A DNA stretch of 64,000 nt from Mycolicibacterium hodleri (GTDB lineage: Bacteria > Actinomycetota > Actinomycetes > Mycobacteriales > Mycobacteriaceae), in contig NZ_RCZG01000007.1 in the NCBI RefSeq assembly GCF_006439015.1, positions 1 to 64,000 of the forward strand, written 5' to 3'. Below the pieces are notes generated by a model. That model ran no database searches, had not been told where the DNA came from, and saw only the letters and a program-made list of their open reading frames with translations. Position 1 is the stretch's first letter; every line of letters begins with the position of its first letter. Of the stretch, positions 33,239 to 40,862 are shown one piece after another. A program made the translations under genes and the position numbers.

Positions 33239-33274
33239 GGGTCCAATGGCCGGACCGCGGGGACCAATGACCCT
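33239..33274. promoter_or_regulatory. Paired DosR-like boxes for the acg-usp-pfkB operon
   Basis: GGGTCCAATGGCCGG (33239-33253) and GGGGACCAATGACCCT (33259-33274) are two motif copies 20 bases apart, on the same DNA face. The second is a near-perfect DosR palindrome 53 bases before the nitroreductase start. Paired boxes are the arrangement of strongly induced DosR promoters. Confidence 0.75.
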
Positions 33275-33326
33275 GGTAAGAGTAGCGACAATCCCTAGGG
33301 TCGACATTGGCAGGAGGCGCGTACAC

Positions 33327-34313
33327 ATGACACGCACGATGGCGAACACCGAGGTCATCACCAAGGCCATCCGTCTGGCGTGCCGAGCCCCCTCCCTGCA
33401 CAACAGCCAGCCGTGGCGATGGGTCGTAGGCGACGTGGGGGTGGATCTCTTCACCGACTATCGACGAGTCGTGCGCTCGGCCGACCGTTGCGGGCGCGAG
33501 GCGATCATCAGCTGCGGAGCGGCACTCGACCACTTTCGAGTCGTGATGGCGGCCGCTGGATGGGAGACCAACGTCGACCGCTTCCCCAGCCCGGACGATC
33601 GCGACAATCTCGCGTCGATCGACTTCAGCCCAGCCGATCACGACCCCACCACCGCCGACCGGGCCCGCGCCGACGCAATCGCGAGTCGGCGAACGGACCG
33701 GCTCCCGTTTCACGCTCCCAGCGAATGGGACGTCGTCGAACGCATGCTGCGCAATACCGTCGACCTATATTCCGTGAGCCTCGACGTCCTGCCCGACGGA
33801 GCCCGTCCGGCGTTGGCCGCGGCGTCCAGGCGGACCGAGTCCTTCCGAAGGAAGGATGTGTACTACCGCGATGAATTGCGTTGGTGGACAGATCCCCTCC
33901 GCGCCTACCAGGGCGTTCCGGCCAGCGCGCTGGTGTCCGAAGAAGAACGCGAACGAGTCGACATCAACCGGGAGTTCCCCGTCACCCAGACCAGCAACAG
34001 ACGATCCGACGTCGAGGTGGACCAAGCGAAGGTACTCGTCCTCTCCACACCCGAGGACACCAGGGATGACGCACTCAGTTGCGGTCAGGTGCTCTCGGCG
34101 GTCTTGCTGAATTGCACCGTTGCCGGCATCGCCACGTGCACTCTCTCGCACATCACCGAGTTCGCGGCGAGCCGCGCCGTGATCCAAGAATTGACCGGGA
34201 GCCGAGCCTTCCCCCAGGTGCTGATTCGTGTGGGCGAAGCCACGGCGTCCGAGACCACCCCCGAATACACGCGACGTCGCCCGTTGTCCGAAGTCATGCA
34301 GATCCGCCGTTGA
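33327..34313 (+). CDS. Acg-type nitroreductase-like protein
   Basis: A protein of 328 residues of the mycobacterial Acg/Rv2032 family. It has an N-terminal half with ACRAPSLHNSQPWRW and a degenerate second half with GQVLSAVLLNCTVAGIATCTLSHITEF and FPQVLIRVGEA. Family members fold like nitroreductases, bind FMN as monomers with a lid blocking substrate, and are thought to sequester flavin in dormancy. ATG 33327 has GGAGG at 10 bases. It is the first gene of an operon with a Usp (14-base gap) and PfkB (9-base gap), preceded by two DosR-like boxes. Confidence 0.88.
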   Translation: MTRTMANTEVITKAIRLACRAPSLHNSQPWRWVVGDVGVDLFTDYRRVVRSADRCGREAIISCGAALDHFRVVMAAAGWETNVDRFPSPDDRDNLASIDFSPADHDPTTADRARADAIASRRTDRLPFHAPSEWDVVERMLRNTVDLYSVSLDVLPDGARPALAAASRRTESFRRKDVYYRDELRWWTDPLRAYQGVPASALVSEEERERVDINREFPVTQTSNRRSDVEVDQAKVLVLSTPEDTRDDALSCGQVLSAVLLNCTVAGIATCTLSHITEFAASRAVIQELTGSRAFPQVLIRVGEATASETTPEYTRRRPLSEVMQIRR

Positions 34314-34327
34314 TGGAGGAGTAGCAC

Positions 34328-35224
34328 ATGTCCCAACACCAGAGTGCCCAGGGAATATTGGTCGGTGTCGACGGCTCCGCGGAGTCCGACGCCGCGATCC
34401 GCTGGGCCGCTCGCGAAGCGAGTATGCGTGGGGCGGCGTTGACATTGGTCCACGTGGTGGCGCCCTTGGTTGCTCGCTGGCCGATCGCATCGATGTACGC
34501 CAACATCAGCGAGTGGCAGCGGGACAACGCCCGGCACGTCCTCGAGCAGGGGGTCAAGACTGCGCACGCGTGCGTCGCCGATTCACGGTTCACCGACATC
34601 CACTCCGAGACCGTGAGTTCGAGCGTGGTGCCCGCGCTGGTCCATGCGTCGCGGAGCCAGACGATGGTCGTGGTCGGCAGTCGCGGAACCGGCGCACTCG
34701 GCCGGATGCTGCTCGGCTCGGTCAGTACCGGCCTCGTGCATCACTCGCACTGTCCGGTCGCCGTGATCCGTCCCGAAGCAGCGGTCGTCGACGGCACCGC
34801 GCCCGTACTTCTCGGCGTCGACGGATCTCCGGCCTCGGAAGCCGCGACGGCGATGGCCTTCGAAGAGGCCTCGGGTCGCGGGGTCGGTCTGGTGGCATTG
34901 CATGCGTGGAGCGACGTCGCCGTCTACCCGATGCTCGGCATGGACTGGTCCGAGTACGAGAGCCAGGGTCACGAGGTCCTCGCCGAACGGCTGGCCGGTT
35001 GGCAGGAAAGGTATCCCGACGTGAACGTGCGGCGCCGCCTGGTGTGCGATCAGCCGGCTCGCTGGCTCATTCGCGAGTCCGAGCACGCCCAGTTGGTGGT
35101 GGTCGGCAGCCGGGGCCGGAGCGGCTTTGCGAGCACCTGGCTCGGGTCGGTCGGGTCGGCAGTAGCACAATCCGCAGACATCCCCGTGCTCGTGGTGCGC
35201 GGATCCTCGACCGGATCCAGGTAG
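34328..35224 (+). CDS. Tandem universal stress protein (two UspA domains)
   Basis: A protein of 298 residues with two Usp domains. The domain starts are ILVGVDGSAESDAAIRWAARE and VLLGVDGSPASEAATAMAFEEA. ATP-binding loops GSRGTGALGRMLLGSVSTGLVHH and GSRGRSGFASTWLGSVGSAVA are intact in both halves. A GGAGG site lies 6 bases before ATG 34328. It sits between the Acg-type protein and PfkB, the same neighbourhood as Rv2028c-Rv2032 in the M. tuberculosis DosR regulon, which supports a hypoxia role. Confidence 0.93.
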   Translation: MSQHQSAQGILVGVDGSAESDAAIRWAAREASMRGAALTLVHVVAPLVARWPIASMYANISEWQRDNARHVLEQGVKTAHACVADSRFTDIHSETVSSSVVPALVHASRSQTMVVVGSRGTGALGRMLLGSVSTGLVHHSHCPVAVIRPEAAVVDGTAPVLLGVDGSPASEAATAMAFEEASGRGVGLVALHAWSDVAVYPMLGMDWSEYESQGHEVLAERLAGWQERYPDVNVRRRLVCDQPARWLIRESEHAQLVVVGSRGRSGFASTWLGSVGSAVAQSADIPVLVVRGSSTGSR

Positions 35225-35233
35225 GTGGGTCCA

Positions 35234-36208
35234 ATGCACACTTCGGGCGAGCGAGCAGGACACGGCGCCAACATCGTCACTCTCACGATGAACCCGGCGC
35301 TGGACGTCACCACCGCCGCGGATGTGGTTCATCGGACGGAGAAGATCCGTTGTCGCACTGCGCGTTACGATGCGGGCGGTGGCGGCATCAACGTTGCGAG
35401 AGTGGCAGCCGTTCTCGGCGCGTCGGTGTCTGCAGTCTTCCCCGTCGGCGGATCCACGGGCGATCTGGTCACCGAACTGATCGCCGCTGCCGACGTTCCC
35501 TATCGCCGCGTGGCGATCTCCGAGCCGACTCGGGAGAGTTTCACCGTCGACGAGGACAGCAGCGGTCAGCAGTACCGTTTCGTCCTGCCCGGGCCGCGGC
35601 TGACGATCGCAGAGCAGGCGAAGTGCCTCGATGAGCTGCAGTACGCAGCGCAATCGGCCCAGGTCGTGGTTGCCAGCGGCAGCTTGCCGCCCGGGGTGCC
35701 CTTCGACTTCTACCAGCGCGTCGCCGACATGTGCCAGGAGATCGGGGTGCCTCTGATCTTGGACACCTCGGGCGGCGGGCTTGCGCACATCGCGTCCGGG
35801 GTGTTCCTGCTCAAGCCGAGTGTGCGCGAGCTTCGAGAATGCTTCGGTCGCGAACTCACAACCGAAGCAGAGCAGCTGGCCGCCGCGCACGAGCTGATCG
35901 AACGGGGAATCAGCGAGGCCGTCGTGGTGTCCGTGGGATCCAAGGGTGCGCTGCTGGCCACCTCGTCGGGCAGCCAACGATTCTCGGCAGTGCCGGTGCG
36001 CGCCGTCAGTGGCGTCGGGGCGGGCGACGCCATGGTGGCGGCGATCGCCGTCGGCGTGACTCGGGGATGGTCGCTGAGCAAGGCGGTGCGATTCGGGATC
36101 GCCACCGGCGCAGCGATGCTGATGACCCCCGGCACCGCGCCATGCCGTCGCGAGGAGACGGAGCGGATGTTCGAATTGTCGGCGGAAGCGGAGGACATCG
36201 TCGACTAA
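35234..36208 (+). CDS. pfkB: PfkB-family 6-phosphofructokinase
   Basis: A sugar kinase of 324 residues. The N-terminal strand VTLTMNPALDVT, substrate-site GGGGINVARVAAVLG and the C-terminal PfkB signature SGVGAGDAMVAAI with catalytic Asp identify the phosphofructokinase/tagatose-6-phosphate kinase branch. It would phosphorylate fructose-6-phosphate in glycolysis. The gene matches Rv2029c (PfkB) of the DosR regulon in both sequence style and context (with Usp and Acg). ATG 35234 is preceded by GGTGGG. It is the last gene of the operon. Confidence 0.9.
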   Translation: MHTSGERAGHGANIVTLTMNPALDVTTAADVVHRTEKIRCRTARYDAGGGGINVARVAAVLGASVSAVFPVGGSTGDLVTELIAAADVPYRRVAISEPTRESFTVDEDSSGQQYRFVLPGPRLTIAEQAKCLDELQYAAQSAQVVVASGSLPPGVPFDFYQRVADMCQEIGVPLILDTSGGGLAHIASGVFLLKPSVRELRECFGRELTTEAEQLAAAHELIERGISEAVVVSVGSKGALLATSSGSQRFSAVPVRAVSGVGAGDAMVAAIAVGVTRGWSLSKAVRFGIATGAAMLMTPGTAPCRREETERMFELSAEAEDIVD

Positions 36209-36229
36209 TGGGATGCCGATTCGGCACAG

Positions 36230-36257
36230 GCGGTATGCGGTATGCGGTATGCGGTAC
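36230..36257. repeat. Heptanucleotide tandem repeat (GCGGTAT x3, GCGGTAC)
   Basis: Three exact copies of GCGGTAT and one with a final C lie in the 124-base gap between the convergent pfkB and Usp genes. The adjoining minus-strand sequence could encode EGTRILLVGAGAGITAG, which resembles the start of a dinucleotide-binding protein, so the gap may hold a gene remnant. Confidence 0.8.
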
Positions 36258-36332
36258 AGCGCCGCACCGGCGGTGATGCCAGCGCCCGCGCCGACCAGCA
36301 GGATGCGGGTTCCCTCCGGACGATGAGCTGCT

Positions 36333-37253
36333 CTATCTGCGTTGGTGCGCCACGATCACGGGTGACTGCGCCAACTGCACCACTGCCGTGCTGACCGAGC
36401 CCAGCAACATTCCGGCGAAGCCGCCGAGGCCTTGACCGCCGACGACCGTGAGTTGAGCCTGCCGGGATTCGTCGACGAGCACGCTGGCCGGATCGTTGCG
36501 CACGCTTTCACGGTGCACGGATACGTCGGGGTAGTGCTCACTCCAACCGGCCAGTCGCTCGGCGAACACTTCGTCCTCGATCGAACTCCTTGCAGGCGTG
36601 CCGATTCCGTCGGGACCGAGGCCCGCCAGGGCCATCACACCGATATCACTCCAGGCATGCACGGCCACCAGATCCACCTTTCGGCGCGACGCTTCGTCGA
36701 AGGCGATCGCGGTCGCCAGTTCCGCTCCCCGCGAACCGTCGATTCCCACGATCACCGGCGCCTGGGCGCTCTGCTCCGTCAGCGGATCCTCGTCGTGGAT
36801 CACTGCGACGGGACAGTGCGCGTGGTGGACCACCGCAGAGCTCACCGATCCCATCGGCCGACCCCTCAACTTCCCCATGCCGCGTCGGCCCACCACGACC
36901 ATCTCGGCATCCTTCGATAGCGCGATCAAGGAGGAAACAACCCCGCCCGAGGGGGTCTCGCAGTTGATGTGCGCCGGGGGGCTCGTACAGCTCGCTTCGG
37001 CGACCTTCATGGCCTCGTCGATTACCTGGAGTCCCCATTGCTCGCGCCCACGTGTCCAGTCGGCGGGTAGGGGTGTTCCCAGCCATGTCCCCGCCGTCGT
37101 GGCGTGGACGTGTACCAGAGTCAGCGCAACGTTGCGCAGCTCGGCATCGCGGGCCGCCCACCGCACGGCGGACGTGGCGGCGGACGAACCATCGACACCA
37201 ACGACGATTCCGAGATGATTCTTCGACTGGTACTTGGACTTCGACCTAGACAC
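36333..37253 (-). CDS. Tandem universal stress protein (two UspA domains)
   Basis: A protein of 306 residues with two Usp domains. The starts are IVVGVDGSSAATSAVRWAARD and VIVGIDGSRGAELATAIAFDEA. The ATP loops are GRRGMGKLRGRPMGSVSSAVVHH (Arg-rich and variant in the middle) and GGQGLGGFAGMLLGSVSTAVV. GTG 37253 follows GAGGGG, 15 bases after the GAPDH stop, so it is read with gap. A longer upstream extension overlaps GAPDH and is not Usp-like. It adds a fourth two-domain Usp to the region. Confidence 0.9.
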   Translation of the reverse strand: MSRSKSKYQSKNHLGIVVGVDGSSAATSAVRWAARDAELRNVALTLVHVHATTAGTWLGTPLPADWTRGREQWGLQVIDEAMKVAEASCTSPPAHINCETPSGGVVSSLIALSKDAEMVVVGRRGMGKLRGRPMGSVSSAVVHHAHCPVAVIHDEDPLTEQSAQAPVIVGIDGSRGAELATAIAFDEASRRKVDLVAVHAWSDIGVMALAGLGPDGIGTPARSSIEDEVFAERLAGWSEHYPDVSVHRESVRNDPASVLVDESRQAQLTVVGGQGLGGFAGMLLGSVSTAVVQLAQSPVIVAHQRR

Positions 37254-37267
37254 TGCGAACCCCTCGC

Positions 37268-38284
37268 TCACAGAGTCGATGCGACGAGGCCCACAAGGTC
37301 GACGAGCCGATGGGAGTAGCCCCATTCGTTGTCGTACCAGCCGACGATCTTCACCAGATCTCCGGTGACCTTCGTGAGCCCCGCATCGAAGGTGCACGAT
37401 GAGGGGTCGGTCACGATGTCGGAGGAGACGATGGGATCCTCGGTGTAGGTGAGGAATCCCTTGAGCTCACCGTCGGCGGCGGCCGCGAACGCCGCGTTGA
37501 CGGCTTCAACGGTGGCCGGCTCACGGACGACGACGGTGAGGTCGGTCGCCGAACCCGTCGGCACCGGCACTCGCAACGCGTACCCATCGAGGCGGCCCTC
37601 GAGTTGGGGCAGCACCAAGCTGATCGCCCGGGCAGCGCCCGTGGAGGTGGGCACCACGTTGATCGCGGCAGCGCGCGCCCTGCGGAGGTCGCGGTGCGGA
37701 CCGTCCTGCAGGTTCTGGTCCGGGGTGTAGGCATGGACGGTCGTCATCAGGCCGCGTTCGATGCCGAATGCCTCGTCGAGAACCTTCGCCATCGGTGCGA
37801 GGCAGTTCGTCGTGCACGACGCGTTCGAGACCACGGTTTGAGAACCGTCGTAGTCGCGATGGTTGACGCCCATCACGACGGTGAGATCGGCGCCCTTCGA
37901 CGTTGCGGACACCACCACTTTCTTCGCACCACCGTGGAGGTGACCTCTGGCCTGCTCCGCGGCGGTATACCGACCGGTGGACTCGATGACGACGTCCACA
38001 CCGAGGTCGCCCCAGGGCACCGCGGTGGGTCCGTCGGCGATCGAGAAGACCCTGATCCGATGCTCTCCGACCACCAGGTCGTCGCCATCGACCGATACGG
38101 CGTGCGATAAACGCCCGAGCACGGAGTCGTACTTCAGCAGGTGCGCCAAGGTCTTGATGTCGGTGAGGTCGTTGACCGCGACGATCTCGACGTCGGTACT
38201 ACCCGCGGCGGTCTGCACCTCGACCGCCCGGAAGAAATTCCGGCCCACGCGGCCGAAGCCGTTCACACCCACCCGAATCGTCAT
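37268..38284 (-). CDS. gap: Glyceraldehyde-3-phosphate dehydrogenase (type I)
   Basis: A complete GAPDH of 338 residues. The NAD-binding VGVNGFGRVGRNFFRA is at the N terminus, the active-site Cys is in SNASCTTNCLAP (about residue 155), and WYDNEWGYSHRLVDL is near the end. It interconverts glyceraldehyde-3-phosphate and 1,3-bisphosphoglycerate. Mycobacteria usually carry a housekeeping gap with pgk and tpi; here it is instead joined to a Usp and divergent from ppsA, so this may be a second, hypoxia-linked copy. Shares a 172-base intergenic region with a DosR-like box. Confidence 0.93.
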   Translation of the reverse strand: MTIRVGVNGFGRVGRNFFRAVEVQTAAGSTDVEIVAVNDLTDIKTLAHLLKYDSVLGRLSHAVSVDGDDLVVGEHRIRVFSIADGPTAVPWGDLGVDVVIESTGRYTAAEQARGHLHGGAKKVVVSATSKGADLTVVMGVNHRDYDGSQTVVSNASCTTNCLAPMAKVLDEAFGIERGLMTTVHAYTPDQNLQDGPHRDLRRARAAAINVVPTSTGAARAISLVLPQLEGRLDGYALRVPVPTGSATDLTVVVREPATVEAVNAAFAAAADGELKGFLTYTEDPIVSSDIVTDPSSCTFDAGLTKVTGDLVKIVGWYDNEWGYSHRLVDLVGLVASTL

Positions 38285-38404
38285 GATGCCTCCTCAAGAA
38301 TTTCACGTCTCTGACGCGCTTGTCCCGAGTGTTGCCGCCTCCGAGGCTGTGCAGCAGAGCACAAGGTCCTCGCCTTCGCATCTAGCGTTCGTGTGTTGAC
38401 CATT

Positions 38405-38424
38405 GGTGTGACCTTCGGCCCTGT
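38405..38424. promoter_or_regulatory. DosR-like box between gap and ppsA operons
   Basis: GGTGTGACCTTCGGCCCTGT contains the GTGACC-n3-GGCCCT core of the relaxed DosR motif. It ends 32 bases before the ppsA ATG and about 120 bases from gap. It is the only such box ahead of the six-gene ppsA operon. Confidence 0.65.
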
Positions 38425-38456
38425 CCCCGTGCGCGCCGCCGTGCAACGTTGGCTCC

Positions 38457-40862
38457 ATGACGAGCCAGCATCCCTACGTCCGCTTCTTCGAGGACTTCGG
38501 CATCGACGACGTGCCACTGGTCGGCGGCAAGAACGCCTCGCTTGGCGAAATGTTCCAGAACCTGTCCGAGCAGGGTGTCCGCATTCCCCACGGGTTCGCC
38601 ATCACCGCGGCCGCCTACCGCCACATGTTGGACGAGGCCGGTGCCTGGGAGGGTCTGCATGCCGCACTCGACGACATCGACCCAGACGACGTCGCCGCCC
38701 TCGCACGGAAGGCCAAGCGGGCCAGGGAGATCGTCTACGGTGCCGGGCTCCCCGACGATCTGGCCGCCGAGATCCTGGCCGGCTACCGCGAGCTGCAGCA
38801 GGAGTACGGCGAGGACGTGAGCCTGGCGGTCCGGAGTTCGGCGACCGCCGAGGATCTGCCGACGGCGAGCTTTGCCGGCCAACAGGATTCGTATCTCAAC
38901 ATCAAGGGAGAGGAAAGCCTCCTCGACACCTGCCGTCGCTGCTTCGCCAGCCTGTTCACCGATCGCGCCATCCACTATCGCATCGACCAGGGCTTCGACC
39001 ACTTCAAGGTGTCGCTGTCGATCGGCGTGATGAAGATGGTGCGCTCCGACATCTCCTCATCCGGGGTGATGTTCTCCCTGGACACCGAGTCCGGGTTCCG
39101 CGACGCCGTCTTCGTGACGGGCGCCTACGGTCTCGGCGAGAACGTGGTTCAGGGCGCCGTCGACCCGGACGAGTACTACGTCCACAAGCCGACCTATCTG
39201 GCCGGCCATCGCGCGGTGTTGCGCCGGCTCCTCGGCGACAAGGCCGTGAAGATGATCCTCGTCGAGGGCGAGACGAAGAACACCACGCGCAACATCCCGA
39301 CCCCGAAGAACGACCGGGCCCGGTTCTGCCTCACCGATTCCGACGTCCTGGAGCTGGCCGGCTACGCCTGTGCGATCGAGCAGCACTACGGGCGGCCGAT
39401 GGACATGGAGTGGGCCAAGGACGGTCTCGACGGAAAGCTCTACATCGTGCAGGCCCGCCCCGAAACGGTCGCCTCGCAGCACAGCGTGACGGCACTGGAG
39501 AACTACGTGCTCGAGGGCAAGGGCCAGATCCTCAGCGAGGGCCGCTCGGTCGGCGAGAAGATCGCCACCGGTACCGTGAAGCGCATCGAGAACCTCACGC
39601 AGCTGGCGGAATTCAAGCCAGGCCAGGTTCTGGTCGCCGACACCACCACCCCCGACTGGGAGCCGGTGATGAAGACCGCCGCGGCGATCGTGACCAACCG
39701 CGGCGGCCGCACCTGCCACGCGTCCATCATCGCTCGCGAACTCGGCATCCCCGCCGTGGTGGGCACCGGAGACGCGACCACGTCCGTGCCCAACGGCGCA
39801 GTGGTGACGGTGTCGTGCGCCGAAGGCGATTCGGGCCGGGTGTATTCCGGCGCGATGAGCTTCCACGTCGACCGCACCGAGGTGGGCGACCTGGCGAGGC
39901 CGCGGACGCAGATCATGATCAACCTGGGCAACCCCGACCTTGCCTTCAAGACGTCCTTCCTGCCCAACGACGGCGTCGGACTCGCGCGGATGGAGTTCAT
40001 CATCAGCGAGTACATCAGGGTGCACCCGATGGCCTTGCTGCACCCCGAACAGGTCGCGGACCCCGACGCCCGCCATGCGATCGCTCGGATCACCGAGGGC
40101 TACGCCGACGGCAGCGCGTTCTTCGTCGAGCGACTCTCCGAGGGCATCGGCACCATCGCCGCCGCGTTCTGGCCGAAGCCGGTGGTGGTCCGGATGTCGG
40201 ACTTCAAGACCAACGAGTACGCCAGCCTGCTCGGCGGCCGCGGCTTCGAGCCGACCGAGAGCAACCCGATGCTCGGCTTCCGCGGCGCCTCGCGGTACGC
40301 CCATCCCGCCTACGCCGAGGGTTTCGCGCTGGAGTGCCGTGCGATGCGGCGCGTCCGCGACGAGATGGGGCTGACCAACGTCATCCTCATGCTGCCGTTC
40401 GTGCGGCGGGTGACCGAGGCCGACCTCGTCCTGCAGACCATGACCGACCTCGGCCTGAAGCGCGGCGAGAACGGGCTCAAGGTCTACGCGATGTGCGAGA
40501 TCCCCAACAACGTGATCCTGATCGACCAGTTCGCCACCCGTTTCGACGGCTTCTCCATCGGCTCCAACGACCTGACGCAGCTGACACTGGGTGTCGATCG
40601 GGACAGCGAGATCGTGGCCTTCGACTACGACGAGCGCGACGAGGGCGTCAAGGAGATGATTCGACTTGCTGTCGAAGGCTGTCGCCGCAACGGGATTCAC
40701 TCGGGACTGTGTGGACAGGCGCCATCGGACTACCCGGACATGGCCGAGTTCCTGGTCCGCCTCGGCATCGAGTCGATGAGCCTCAATCCGGACACCGTGG
40801 TCAAGACCACCCGCCAGGTGCTGGACTTGGAACATCGGCTCGTGCCCACCGCCGTGTCATGA
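38457..40862 (+). CDS. ppsA: Phosphoenolpyruvate synthase
   Basis: A 801-residue enzyme that makes PEP from pyruvate and ATP. The N-terminal ATP-grasp part has VGGKNASLGEM and LAVRSSATAEDLPTASFAGQ. The swivelling phospho-His domain has GGRTCHASIIARELG (His about 421). The C-terminal PEP/pyruvate barrel has GFSIGSNDLTQLTLGVDRD and the Cys motif SGLCGQAPSDYP. Length and motif order are normal. It opens a six-gene operon, every junction of which overlaps, linking pyruvate/PEP balance to NifJ. A DosR-like box lies just upstream. Confidence 0.94.
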   Translation: MTSQHPYVRFFEDFGIDDVPLVGGKNASLGEMFQNLSEQGVRIPHGFAITAAAYRHMLDEAGAWEGLHAALDDIDPDDVAALARKAKRAREIVYGAGLPDDLAAEILAGYRELQQEYGEDVSLAVRSSATAEDLPTASFAGQQDSYLNIKGEESLLDTCRRCFASLFTDRAIHYRIDQGFDHFKVSLSIGVMKMVRSDISSSGVMFSLDTESGFRDAVFVTGAYGLGENVVQGAVDPDEYYVHKPTYLAGHRAVLRRLLGDKAVKMILVEGETKNTTRNIPTPKNDRARFCLTDSDVLELAGYACAIEQHYGRPMDMEWAKDGLDGKLYIVQARPETVASQHSVTALENYVLEGKGQILSEGRSVGEKIATGTVKRIENLTQLAEFKPGQVLVADTTTPDWEPVMKTAAAIVTNRGGRTCHASIIARELGIPAVVGTGDATTSVPNGAVVTVSCAEGDSGRVYSGAMSFHVDRTEVGDLARPRTQIMINLGNPDLAFKTSFLPNDGVGLARMEFIISEYIRVHPMALLHPEQVADPDARHAIARITEGYADGSAFFVERLSEGIGTIAAAFWPKPVVVRMSDFKTNEYASLLGGRGFEPTESNPMLGFRGASRYAHPAYAEGFALECRAMRRVRDEMGLTNVILMLPFVRRVTEADLVLQTMTDLGLKRGENGLKVYAMCEIPNNVILIDQFATRFDGFSIGSNDLTQLTLGVDRDSEIVAFDYDERDEGVKEMIRLAVEGCRRNGIHSGLCGQAPSDYPDMAEFLVRLGIESMSLNPDTVVKTTRQVLDLEHRLVPTAVS

